Shown here: one piece after another, positions 34,015 through 43,263 of the stretch
Position numbering within the stretch: position 1 is the first letter of the stretch
Layout: every line of letters starts with the position of its first letter
NCBI GenBank assembly: GCA_937892015.1
Contig: CALAUY010000049.1
Span: 1 to 44,754 of the forward strand
Direction of reading: 5' to 3'
Length of the DNA: 44,754 bases
Origin: an uncultured Bacteroidales bacterium
Lineage (GTDB): Bacteria; Bacteroidota; Bacteroidia; Bacteroidales; Paludibacteraceae
Translations under genes and position numbers: made by a program
Notes under the pieces: generated by a model
Told to the model about the DNA's origin: nothing
Databases searched by the model: none
What the model saw: only the letters and a program-made list of their open reading frames with translations

Positions 34015-35544
34015 TCAGTTATACGAGGTGGAGTTCGATGTTGAGGTGTTTGAGTTGTGAGGAGAGTCCGGCAGGGGTGTTTTTTCGGGATGAAGTCGGA
34101 AGAGAACTGTATCTTTGCCGTTCACGGACCCGAATCCGGTGAAATGTGTGCTGTCGTAGTGGAAACTGTCGAAGATGAAGTCGGTGCGAAAAGTCTCTTC
34201 CCGCAGTGCATAGACAGCGTGTTTGCCATCGGGTCGCTCCACGTAGGCGAAATTGTGGTGCAGGCGTATCTTGGTGAACACGCACGGCAATAGATGAAAG
34301 CGTTCGTACGCCTTGAGTCCAACCCCCTCTTCGGTCCGTACAATGCGAAAATCCGGCACATCTTCCGGCGCGGCAAGATACTCTTCGATGAGGTGTGTCG
34401 GCAGTTCTTTGGCGCAGAAACGCCGCAATTGCCACTGTTTATCAATCGGCAACCATATCTTGAGTTTGCGTCGAGGCGAGTCGGGCGGGACACGTAGTAG
34501 CCGAGCATGGTTGTAAAAAACCGTCCGAACACGTTCGCGGTTGCAGTTAAGCGTGTTGATAAACCGCAGATTAGGGAATCGCTCGGCCAGATAGAGTGCA
34601 ATGCCGTACGTGATACATAAGTTGCGGCATACCCCGCCTCGCAGTCTATAATGGTTTTGCGCCAGAAGTCGATGATACATGGACGGCGTCACCACACGCA
34701 CATGCAGTTGTGGCGACACGTGATAGTGTCGGCCGACCATGAGTGTGCCGGCATGCCGCGCAGCTATCCATGGGGCATGTTCACGCAAGTAGGCGTTCAG
34801 CGGCTTTGCGTTGCGCCCATCGAAACGTATCACCCGTGTCCGCTTGTTCCCCTCACGGCGATAAAGGGTGAAGCGGTGGCAATGCCACACATTGAACCTC
34901 AAGGCATGTTGCAACGTCTGCACGCCGAAAGACCATCCCCGCACATCCGGCCAACGCGCCCGGCTCTTCGTTGGCCTGAACACCCGCGGCGCTATAGGTT
35001 GCCGCTCGGGCAAACAGAAAAATTTCTCGCGTATCTCTTCGGGAATCTCCGCCGCTTCGTGCTCTATGAGGTCACTGCAGACTAGGTCGAACAGCTCTTC
35101 AGCGATGGACTGCAACCGTAAACCGTCCCATTGCTGCGCGCGATGAGTAGTGAGCAGATAATGCGAACGAAACCCGTCCTCGAAGATGATATGATGAAAA
35201 CTGACCTGTATGCCGGCTATTCGAAAATAGGCAATATCCCCTTTCGAATCATAGAAGACAGCGATGTGCTCGTAACGTTCGCCGTGCGTGGTGATATGCT
35301 GAAACAGCTTGCCCGCATAGCCCTTGATGAACGCGTAGCTCACAACTTCAGGCCCTTCGGGCAACTTGACGAAAGCGTTGAGCAGATTCAGGCAAACCAG
35401 CAAGCGTAACACATCCTCCTCGCCGGCAGGCGGCCAGGTGTGCCAAACGAAATAACATGCCATCAGCGCATGCTGACGCGGGATGGGGGCACGTGGAGTG
35501 GACGCGTCAGCGTATATGTCTCTTACTCTCGCCCCAATGTGCAA
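34015..35544 (-). CDS. Protein of unknown function (509 aa)
   Basis: A long open frame, rich in Arg and His, with no signal peptide, membrane segment or motif I recognise. Blocks that look folded include YEHIAVFYDSKGDIAYFRI, IQVSFHHIIFEDG, the central WPDVRGWSFGVQTLQHAL and LNCNRERVRTVFYNHARLL; the tail is a Ser/Thr/Asn stretch. The start shown is TTG; the first ATG is codon 29 (35460). It stands alone between the comM terminator and the repeat-rich spacer, without a clear promoter. Accessory (mobile or phage-derived) origin is possible but nothing in the sequence proves it. The conserved reading frame over 1.5 kb makes it a likely real gene. Confidence 0.65.
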   Translation of the reverse strand: MHIGARVRDIYADASTPRAPIPRQHALMACYFVWHTWPPAGEEDVLRLLVCLNLLNAFVKLPEGPEVVSYAFIKGYAGKLFQHITTHGERYEHIAVFYDSKGDIAYFRIAGIQVSFHHIIFEDGFRSHYLLTTHRAQQWDGLRLQSIAEELFDLVCSDLIEHEAAEIPEEIREKFFCLPERQPIAPRVFRPTKSRARWPDVRGWSFGVQTLQHALRFNVWHCHRFTLYRREGNKRTRVIRFDGRNAKPLNAYLREHAPWIAARHAGTLMVGRHYHVSPQLHVRVVTPSMYHRLLAQNHYRLRGGVCRNLCITYGIALYLAERFPNLRFINTLNCNRERVRTVFYNHARLLRVPPDSPRRKLKIWLPIDKQWQLRRFCAKELPTHLIEEYLAAPEDVPDFRIVRTEEGVGLKAYERFHLLPCVFTKIRLHHNFAYVERPDGKHAVYALREETFRTDFIFDSFHYDSTHFTGFGSVNGKDTVLFRLHPEKTPLPDSPHNSNTSTSNSTSYN

Positions 35545-35589
35545 GTCCGTAAATATGTTTTTTTAGTTAGTTGATTGTCAGTACATAAA

Positions 35590-35625
35590 AAAGAGGCGCA
35601 ACGTTTACAGCCATTGCGCCTCTTT
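35590..35625 (-). terminator. Terminator overlapping the 3' end of comM
   Basis: Perfect 12-bp stem AAAGAGGCGCAA / TTGCGCCTCTTT with a 12-nt loop. On the minus strand it runs straight into a T-tract (CTTTTTTATG). The 5' arm encodes the last codons of comM and the stop lies in the loop. Confidence 0.85.
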
Positions 35626-37167
35626 GTCAAGTTCGCGGTACGAGATAGCTTCGCGAAGATGGTTGGCGGAGATGTCGGTTGCACCCTCAAGGTCGGCAAT
35701 GGTGCGACTGACCTTTAGAATACGGTCGTACGCGCGCGCGGAGAGTCCCAAGCGGGTCATTGCCATCTCGAGCATCGATTCAGAAGCCTCATCCAGATGG
35801 CAGTACTTGCGCAGCAGTCGGGAGGTCATCTGGGCATTGCAGTGGATGTTCTCTACGTCTGCAAACCGCTCGGATTGTATCTTGCGGGCTGCGAGCACAC
35901 GAGCGCGAATAGCAGCCGACGGTTCGCCGGGTTCGGCTTTCTGTAGTTCAGCGAACGGCACAGCCTGAATAGGCACTTGCAAATCGATACGGTCGAGCAA
36001 TGGTCCGCTGATGCGTGACAAATAGCGGTGTACAGCCGCAGGCGAGCAGGTGCAGGTGTGCGTGGGGTCACCGAAATGTCCGCATGGGCAGGGGTTCATG
36101 GCCGCTACCAGCATGAATCCCGCCGGATACTCAACCCCCATCTTCGCCCGCGTGACGGTAATCTTGCGGTCCTCAAGCGGTTGACGCATCACCTCTAATG
36201 CCGACCGTTTGTATTCGGGCAACTCGTCCAAGAACAGAACGCCATTATGTGCCAACGAGATTTCTCCCGGGTGCGGGTTAATGCCGCCACCCACGAGTGC
36301 CACGTCCGTGATAGTGTGGTGCGGTGAGCGGAACGGTCGTTGCGTGATGAGTGCAGTCTCAAGACCCGACGATACCCCGCGTCGCTTGCACATCAGGCCC
36401 GCCACGGAGTGTATCTTCGTTGTTTCCAGTGCCTCGTCAAGCGTGAGCGGAGGAAGGATAGATGGCAACCGTTTGGCCATCATCGATTTGCCCGCCCCCG
36501 GAGGCCCGACCATGATGATATTGTGTCCTCCGGCCGCTGCTACCTCTAAAGCCCGCCGCACGTTCTCTTGTCCACGCACATCCGAGAAATCGAGGTCTTC
36601 AGGAAAAGCATGTCGGCTAAACTCGGCATCGATATCCACCACCGTCGGTTCGACCGGCAACTCGTCGTTGAGGAAAGCAATCACCTCCTTGATGTTATTC
36701 ATACCCAGCACTTCCAGCCCTTTCACCACCGCTGCTTCGTGCGTGTTCTCCATCGGCAGAATCATGCCCTTGAACCCCTCTCTCCGCGCGCAAAGAGCCA
36801 TCGGTAGCACGCCCCGTACGGGTTGCAGACTGCCGTCTAACGACAACTCGCCCATTATCAGGTAATGGGGCAGTTTGGTGGTATGCACCTTCTCGTCCGC
36901 TGCCAAGATGCCGATGGCCAGCGGCAAGTCGTACGCGGCCCCCTCTTTGCGGATGTCGGCAGGCGCCATGTTGATAACCAGCGAACAATGGGGAAAACTT
37001 GCGCCTGAATGAATCAGCGCGGACGAGATACGGTCGCGGCTCTCTTTGACGGAACTGTCCGGCAGTCCGACAAGCGTAAAATCAACGCCACGAGACGAAC
37101 TGACCTCCACTGTGATGGGAACGGCATCGATACCTAATACTGCTGATGCGAATGTCTTTACGAGCAT
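35605..37167 (-). CDS. comM: YifB/ComM family Mg-chelatase-like AAA+ ATPase
   Basis: A 520-aa full-length protein. The N-terminal Lon-protease-like fold domain (1-175, GVDFTLVGLPDSSVKESRDR) is followed by the AAA+ core with Walker A GPPGAGKS (221-228) and Walker B LFLDEL (311-316). A Cys-rich insertion (NPCPCGHFGD ... CTCS) and the C-terminal Mg-chelatase-type helices come next. ComM is a branch-migration helicase that helps integrate DNA in natural transformation, though it is found in many non-competent bacteria. Last gene of its operon, 23 bp after tamB. Confidence 0.95.
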   Translation of the reverse strand: MLVKTFASAVLGIDAVPITVEVSSSRGVDFTLVGLPDSSVKESRDRISSALIHSGASFPHCSLVINMAPADIRKEGAAYDLPLAIGILAADEKVHTTKLPHYLIMGELSLDGSLQPVRGVLPMALCARREGFKGMILPMENTHEAAVVKGLEVLGMNNIKEVIAFLNDELPVEPTVVDIDAEFSRHAFPEDLDFSDVRGQENVRRALEVAAAGGHNIIMVGPPGAGKSMMAKRLPSILPPLTLDEALETTKIHSVAGLMCKRRGVSSGLETALITQRPFRSPHHTITDVALVGGGINPHPGEISLAHNGVLFLDELPEYKRSALEVMRQPLEDRKITVTRAKMGVEYPAGFMLVAAMNPCPCGHFGDPTHTCTCSPAAVHRYLSRISGPLLDRIDLQVPIQAVPFAELQKAEPGEPSAAIRARVLAARKIQSERFADVENIHCNAQMTSRLLRKYCHLDEASESMLEMAMTRLGLSARAYDRILKVSRTIADLEGATDISANHLREAISYRELDKEAQWL

Positions 37168-37190
37168 GGTTATGTCTGTTTAAATGAATA

Positions 37191-40100
37191 TCACGGACTT
37201 ACGTCTTTGTTGGTGCTGTCTTTGCGCTGCTGTGAGGGCCAATTGAAATCGTGCTTGAACACCAAGCCGAGTCCTTGCACCGTGTTCGCTTGGCGCAACG
37301 AATATTTGTCCACCGTATGGGTGTACGCCTTGGCGCGCAGTTTGCCATCGCGGGTGAGCATGTACTCTACATCCAGATTGCCGAAAATGGGATGGTTTGA
37401 GATGTCGTTGTACCGGTAACCGAAATTGCCGTTTATGAGCAGTCCGCGAACGGGATGAATCTCAAACTGCGCCTCGTATTCTTGCGAAGCGTCCGAGCCA
37501 CTTCCATCTGAACGGATATTAAAGCCGAGCGTAAACGCATTGGTAATCTTGCCGAGCCAGTTGTTAATCTGCCCCGTCAACGTAGAGGAGATGATGGAGA
37601 ACGTCTCGTTGACGCCAACCAAGTTGCTGTTCTGTAGATACTCGGGTGTGTAGAACCGACCAAAGACGAGCAGATACAGCACTTGTCGGGTAATCATATC
37701 TTCGGTGTTGATGATGGAGCGCACTTGGGATGCCACCGTTTCGTCGGACGATGGCAGGTCGATACCGAAATGAATAATCGGGTTCGGTAGTTCGCTCGAT
37801 AGTTTCAGTACGCAATCGACCGGTACGGAGCTGCGGTTGGTATATAGCTGCGAAGCATCGGAACCAAAGAGGTCTCGCAGCGATGCCGTCAGGTGGTACA
37901 ACGCTGTGGCATCGAGTATAGGCGAGACAGGGTCGCCCTGCCATGTGACTGTCGAGCCGGCAGCTATCTCGAACTCGCGGCGGATAACATTTTGGAACGT
38001 GAAGGAGAAAGTGCCTGCAGCAAGAGTGTAGTTGCCGAACATCGTGCATCCGTCGGCAGTACTGTACGACAACCGCAGATTGCCCTCACCGCGCCCTCTC
38101 AGCTGGTCGCCCGTTCGTGGGTCAATCACCACCCGTGCGAGGATGTCCGGCGTGGCATCTATCAGAAGGTTGAGGTTGAGTGCGAAAGGTGCCTCGCTGC
38201 CGGTGGGGACTGCTACCTGTACCTCTTCCGGAGCTGTATGGTCCACGAACTGCACAAAATCCGATGACGAGGCAGAGGATGCACCACCCGCCATGATGAC
38301 CACAGTGGAGCCGGGGGCTGTAGTGGCCACGGCATCTATGCGGCAACCGTATTGGTCACCGTCTATCTGCACGTCACCGGTCGCGTAAATCTTGCCCGAA
38401 TAGAGCTCGTTGGGCGATTCGGGCAGATTGAGTACCATTGCTTTGTCGGCGTGGATATCCACGTGGTACGCAAGGTCATCGAACTGCCCGTTGTGCGTCA
38501 CACGCCCCTCCAGCACCACGGGATTGCCGTCAGCATCATGGAGTGTCTGACGCGGGATGCGGATAGTGGTGGCCTCCAAGATGACCGAATCCGACAACGT
38601 ATAGCGCGTGCCCGTATATGGAACGGTAAAACTAAGGTCGTTCCCTTTCGCGTTGACGAGTACCTGTACGGTTGGCTCTCGTTCTTGCGGCATACGATGG
38701 GCATAGATATGCACATCTCCGGAAGCGCGCCCACCGATATCTTCCGCGAAACTACGAACCCAAAAGCCGATAAACCCCGCACGCACAGAGTCGGGATAGA
38801 CGTGCAGTTCCCATGCATGGTTAGGTCCGCCTATGTCGCCATTGACCGTCACCACTTGGCGCTGACGGCTGCCGGTTGTGTCGGTTATGTTCTCCAGACA
38901 TTCGCCCTCAATGAGCACGTGCCCGCGATGGTCCAGCGAAGCTGTGGCGTAGAGGTCACCAATCTCCGAGTCGTTAATCTTGGCTTTCTTCATCGCCAAG
39001 TCGGCCTCAAAGACGGGCTGAGCGAAGATGCCGTATGCAGTGGCCCATCCGGTGGCTGTGCCACCGAAAGAGATAGCGTTATGCACGTCAGTGAAAGCGC
39101 CTAACAAATAATCGAGGTCGATGCTCTGCAGTTCGATGCGGATAGAGTCGGAGAGGTGCGTTGATGCCACTCCGTGCAAGCGGATGAACTGCGACAAACT
39201 ATGCAGCGAGAAATCGTTCACCAGCACGGCCGTGTCGGCTGCTGTATAGGTGATGCTCGACTCTTCCATCCTCCACAGCGAGTCGCCCAAGATAATGTCT
39301 GTGGGGCGAATATGCAGATTCACCAGCGGCAGACCGGCATATTGGCGGAAAACAGCCGAGAGGTTGAGCGCACCGGCATTGTGGATAGTATCGACGTTGC
39401 TCCAGTTGAAAGCCATGTCGAGCGAGTCATTTACTGCATGCGAACTGAGGAAGAACTTCATGTCACCCAGATGTTCTGCGGAGATGGTGTAGCCGTGATG
39501 CAGGAAAGCAGCGAGCGAGAGGTTGAGCCGTTCGTCGATATTGTCGAAATTGAGCGATATATTTTCCAGATGCTGTGTTTCCGTTCGCATATCAGGCACT
39601 ACAGCCTGGAGATTGAGTTGGGCTGTCGATTCGTGGATGAACCCCTTGATAATGGGTACTTCGTCGAACAGTACCGGCAACTCCAACACCGAGAAAAGGC
39701 CGGAGAGGTCACGGAAATAGACGTAAAAATCCGCGTCGTTGCGCGTCTTGGTAGCCATCAGTTGCTTGCGTGAGGCGGCAGGTACAGCTTGCGGGATATA
39801 GCGCAGCACAAACTTCTTCATCGTTGTAGCGAGCGTGCTGAGTTTGTACGTGCCGGCAAAAGAGGCGTTCATATAGTCGGACTGCAGGCGGATAGCGTCG
39901 GGTGCTGTGGCCGGTCCATCGTGTGAAGCGGTCAGTTCCAGCGACTGCATGCGGGCAGTCTTACCGGCATGCGTAAACGACAACGTGTCAATGTTCAGCG
40001 CACCGGAGAAAGCATCGACCGAGCCCGCTGAGGCTTGCATGCGCAACCCAAAACGCAAGTCCGAATCGGCATATTTGTCCGACAGATGCAACTCGCCGAG

Positions 40101-41708
40101 TCGCAGATGATGGCAGAGTAACGTGCAGTCGAAAGCCGGCACAGATGACGACATGTCAATCGTACCGCCAAACGCCAGGCTGAGGTTCGGGTCATCGGAA
40201 CGGATCTTGCCGCGGAAGATGTTGTTGCGGAAATTACCATCGAGGACGAGGTCTCTATAATCATAGCCGCGGAAGTGCAGACTCTCCACTTTGGCCAGCA
40301 CATCACCACGGAAAGGGGCATCATCGGTCAGTCGTCCGTTGACGTGCACGGAGAGCGAGGCTGCTCCAAGTTCTCGCGAGTCGAACATCTTGCCGAGCTG
40401 AAAACGTCGAGTGGCAATATCGCCTGTAAAAGCCAACGTAGAGAACGTACTGTCCGTTTGCGCGCTGCCATTCGTGGTGATGTTGCCCAGCGCCGAAGTG
40501 AAAACGCCATGCAACGTGAGGTCACGTAGCTGCCCCACAACGCTGCCGCGATAATGCATGTCGCCCAGTCGTGACACCGGACCGGAGAGCCGGAACGGTT
40601 TACCTTTGAGTCCGGAGATGAGGTCTTGCAGCAACGCTTTATTGACGAACAGGTCCTGACATTCGGCTTTCCAGTACGTGGCATCGAGGTTGGGTAGTCC
40701 GTTGGCCGTGACATCGCCTAACAGCAACCGCTGGTCGTTGTAGCTGAGCGTCAGTTCGGCCGCATGCAGTGAATCGACACGTCCCACGAGATGCGCTTTC
40801 ACATCGACATACCCGCGAAAAGTGCGCAACTTAGGGATGAACAGCGACAAATCGGACGGCGTGAGATGGGCCTCGTCCATGCGGAACGAGACGGCCGATG
40901 AGGGCTCTACGAAGGTGGAATCGCCCAGTGCGAGACTCATGTCTGTTGCCCGGATGCGCGATGCGGGCAAGGCGGCATACACTTCCGGCAGATACAACCG
41001 CGACGGAGTCAGGATGACCCGACCACGGAAATCCTCTAACCGAAAGATGTCGGCATCCGGACTCAGCACGCCCCCACCCGACAGCGACCTATCGCAATGC
41101 CGCATCGTCAGTGCCAACCGGTCAACGCCCGCATCTAATGAGTCAATGGAGAAATGGTTGAGCCCGAACTTCGAGTCGGTGATGTTCAGCAGCCAGTCGT
41201 TGAACTGAATCTTCGCGTCTCGCAACCCGACATTCTTCACCTCTAAACGCAGGCGGAACGGCCTCTTTTCTTGCTCTTCTTTGTGGAAAGCATCGATGAG
41301 GAACCGGTAGTTCATCACCGAATCGACATCGAGGCTGTCGGTCTCACGAAAGACCGTGTGGGCATATAGCCGCACGTGCGCCAAATCGACTTGCCGAAAC
41401 GCAATCATATCGTCTCGCACGAACGCCCCGAGGTCAAAGCGTGCGTCTAACGTATCGACAAAAAGGAGGGTATCGCCCAGTTGGTCCTCCACCATCACGC
41501 CGCGGATGAGGAGTCGGTTGGGAAAAGAGTAATCGACTTGGTCGACGTGTGCGTGCGTGTCGAGCGAAGTCTCCAAACGTCGCATCACAGCACCCACAGC
41601 AGCCGTCTGTACGCGACTGGACTGTGCCACAGCAAACAGTACTGCAGCCACCATCAGCACACAGCCGGCAACAATACCAATAGATGCTATGACACGGCGC
41701 AAGTGCAT
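37191..41708 (-). CDS. tamB: TamB-like translocation and assembly module protein
   Basis: A 1505-aa envelope protein with one N-terminal membrane helix (about 8-29), a long AsmA/TamB-type beta-taco made of repeating short strands, and the conserved TamB domain over the last 400 or so residues (GTFSFTFQNVIRREFEI, VLYLLVFGRFYTPEYL, LINGNFGYRYND). TamB homologues bridge the periplasm and carry phospholipids, or help outer-membrane protein assembly with TamA/BamA. Its start overlaps the glyS stop by one base (TAATG). No tamA is seen nearby. Confidence 0.9.
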   Translation of the reverse strand: MHLRRVIASIGIVAGCVLMVAAVLFAVAQSSRVQTAAVGAVMRRLETSLDTHAHVDQVDYSFPNRLLIRGVMVEDQLGDTLLFVDTLDARFDLGAFVRDDMIAFRQVDLAHVRLYAHTVFRETDSLDVDSVMNYRFLIDAFHKEEQEKRPFRLRLEVKNVGLRDAKIQFNDWLLNITDSKFGLNHFSIDSLDAGVDRLALTMRHCDRSLSGGGVLSPDADIFRLEDFRGRVILTPSRLYLPEVYAALPASRIRATDMSLALGDSTFVEPSSAVSFRMDEAHLTPSDLSLFIPKLRTFRGYVDVKAHLVGRVDSLHAAELTLSYNDQRLLLGDVTANGLPNLDATYWKAECQDLFVNKALLQDLISGLKGKPFRLSGPVSRLGDMHYRGSVVGQLRDLTLHGVFTSALGNITTNGSAQTDSTFSTLAFTGDIATRRFQLGKMFDSRELGAASLSVHVNGRLTDDAPFRGDVLAKVESLHFRGYDYRDLVLDGNFRNNIFRGKIRSDDPNLSLAFGGTIDMSSSVPAFDCTLLCHHLRLGELHLSDKYADSDLRFGLRMQASAGSVDAFSGALNIDTLSFTHAGKTARMQSLELTASHDGPATAPDAIRLQSDYMNASFAGTYKLSTLATTMKKFVLRYIPQAVPAASRKQLMATKTRNDADFYVYFRDLSGLFSVLELPVLFDEVPIIKGFIHESTAQLNLQAVVPDMRTETQHLENISLNFDNIDERLNLSLAAFLHHGYTISAEHLGDMKFFLSSHAVNDSLDMAFNWSNVDTIHNAGALNLSAVFRQYAGLPLVNLHIRPTDIILGDSLWRMEESSITYTAADTAVLVNDFSLHSLSQFIRLHGVASTHLSDSIRIELQSIDLDYLLGAFTDVHNAISFGGTATGWATAYGIFAQPVFEADLAMKKAKINDSEIGDLYATASLDHRGHVLIEGECLENITDTTGSRQRQVVTVNGDIGGPNHAWELHVYPDSVRAGFIGFWVRSFAEDIGGRASGDVHIYAHRMPQEREPTVQVLVNAKGNDLSFTVPYTGTRYTLSDSVILEATTIRIPRQTLHDADGNPVVLEGRVTHNGQFDDLAYHVDIHADKAMVLNLPESPNELYSGKIYATGDVQIDGDQYGCRIDAVATTAPGSTVVIMAGGASSASSSDFVQFVDHTAPEEVQVAVPTGSEAPFALNLNLLIDATPDILARVVIDPRTGDQLRGRGEGNLRLSYSTADGCTMFGNYTLAAGTFSFTFQNVIRREFEIAAGSTVTWQGDPVSPILDATALYHLTASLRDLFGSDASQLYTNRSSVPVDCVLKLSSELPNPIIHFGIDLPSSDETVASQVRSIINTEDMITRQVLYLLVFGRFYTPEYLQNSNLVGVNETFSIISSTLTGQINNWLGKITNAFTLGFNIRSDGSGSDASQEYEAQFEIHPVRGLLINGNFGYRYNDISNHPIFGNLDVEYMLTRDGKLRAKAYTHTVDKYSLRQANTVQGLGLVFKHDFNWPSQQRKDSTNKDVSP

Positions 41709-43258
41709 TATGCGTTCATCAACTTACGGAACAGCACTTTCATGTCGGTCGCTTTGCGGATAATCTCGTGCAGGTCGTCTATCTTCACGCGATCTTGCTC
41801 CATCGAGTCGCGATAACGGATAGTGACGCTACCGTCAGTGAGCGTGTCGTGATCGACCGTGATGCAGAAAGGCGTGCCGATTGCGTCTTGCCGACGATAA
41901 CGTTTGCCGATAGAGTCTTTCTCGTCGTACGTGGTCTTGAAGTCGAACTTCAGGAGGTCTTGTATCTCGCGAGCTTTCTCCGGCAGTCCATCTTTGCGGA
42001 CCAGCGGCATAACGCACGCCTTGACGGGAGCGAGCACCGGCGGCAAGCCCAGCACCACACGTGTGTCACCGCCCTCCAGTGCTTCCTCGCGATATGCGCC
42101 GCAGAGGATAGACAGGAACATACGATCCACGCCGATGGAGGTCTCAATCACGTACGGCGTATAGGATGTGTTAGTCTCGGGGTCGAAATACTCAATCTTC
42201 TTGCCCGAATACTTGGCGTGCTGCGAGAGGTCGAAATTAGTGCGGCTGTGGATGCCCTCCACCTCCTTGAAGCCGAACGGCATCTGGAACTCGATGTCGG
42301 TGGCGGCATTGGCGTAATGTGCCAGTTTCTCGTGGTCGTGGAAACGATACTTATCATCGCCCAGCCCGAGGGCTTTGTGCCAACGCAGACGGAACTGTTT
42401 CCAGTGCTCGAACCAATCGAGTTCGGTACCGGGTTTGATGAAGAACTGCATCTCCATCTGCTCAAACTCTCTCATGCGGAAAATGAACTGTCGGGCCACT
42501 ATCTCGTTGCGGAACGCTTTACCAATCTGGGCAATACCGAACGGCAGCTTCATGCGACCGGTCTTCTGGACGTTCAGGTAGTTGACGAAGATGCCCTGTG
42601 CCGTCTCGGGACGAAGATAGACCCGCATAGCGCCATCGGCTGTTGAGCCCATCTCGGTGGAGAACATGAGGTTGAACTGACGCACATCGGTCCAGTTGCG
42701 TGTGCCGCTGATGGGGCAAACAATCTCCTCATCGACGATAATCTGTTTCAGTTCGGCAAGGTCCATCTTGTTCATCGCATCCGAATAGCGCTGATGGAGT
42801 GCATCGAGATGCGCTTGGTGTTCCATCACGCGGACGTTGGTGGAGCGAAACTGTGCCTCGTCGAACGCGTCACCGAAACGTTTGCGGGCTTTATCTATCT
42901 CCTTCTGGATTTTGTCCTCGATTTTCGCCAACTGCTCCTCAATGAGTACGTCGGCACGATAGCGTTTCTTGGAGTCGCGGTTGTCAATGAGCGGGTCATT
43001 GAATGCGTCCACGTGCCCGGACGCTTTCCATACGGTCGGGTGCATGAAAATAGCGGCATCAATGCCCACGATATTCTCGTGCAGCAGCGTCATCGAATCC
43101 CACCAATAGCGCTTGATGTTGTTCTTCAGTTCCACACCATTTTGTCCGTAGTCGTACACTGCCGCCAACCCATCGTATATCTCCGATGAGGGGAAGACGA
43201 AACCGTATTCCTTGCAGTGCGCTACAATCTTCTTAAATGTTTCTTCTTGAGTTGCCAT
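41708..43258 (-). CDS. glyS: Glycine--tRNA ligase, single-chain (alpha2) type
   Basis: A 516-aa class II synthetase charging tRNA-Gly, normal length for Bacteroidales. Motif 2 lies in FRNEIVARQFIFRMREFEQ (about 245-265), motif 3 in IETSIGVDRMFLSILCGAY (about 368-387). The anticodon-binding domain covers the last 110 residues (PVLAPVKACVMPLV, YRRQDAIGTPFCITVDHDT). It follows the TPR gene by 5 bp and is coupled to tamB. Confidence 0.97.
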   Translation of the reverse strand: MATQEETFKKIVAHCKEYGFVFPSSEIYDGLAAVYDYGQNGVELKNNIKRYWWDSMTLLHENIVGIDAAIFMHPTVWKASGHVDAFNDPLIDNRDSKKRYRADVLIEEQLAKIEDKIQKEIDKARKRFGDAFDEAQFRSTNVRVMEHQAHLDALHQRYSDAMNKMDLAELKQIIVDEEIVCPISGTRNWTDVRQFNLMFSTEMGSTADGAMRVYLRPETAQGIFVNYLNVQKTGRMKLPFGIAQIGKAFRNEIVARQFIFRMREFEQMEMQFFIKPGTELDWFEHWKQFRLRWHKALGLGDDKYRFHDHEKLAHYANAATDIEFQMPFGFKEVEGIHSRTNFDLSQHAKYSGKKIEYFDPETNTSYTPYVIETSIGVDRMFLSILCGAYREEALEGGDTRVVLGLPPVLAPVKACVMPLVRKDGLPEKAREIQDLLKFDFKTTYDEKDSIGKRYRRQDAIGTPFCITVDHDTLTDGSVTIRYRDSMEQDRVKIDDLHEIIRKATDMKVLFRKLMNA

Positions 43259-43263
43259 ATTTA

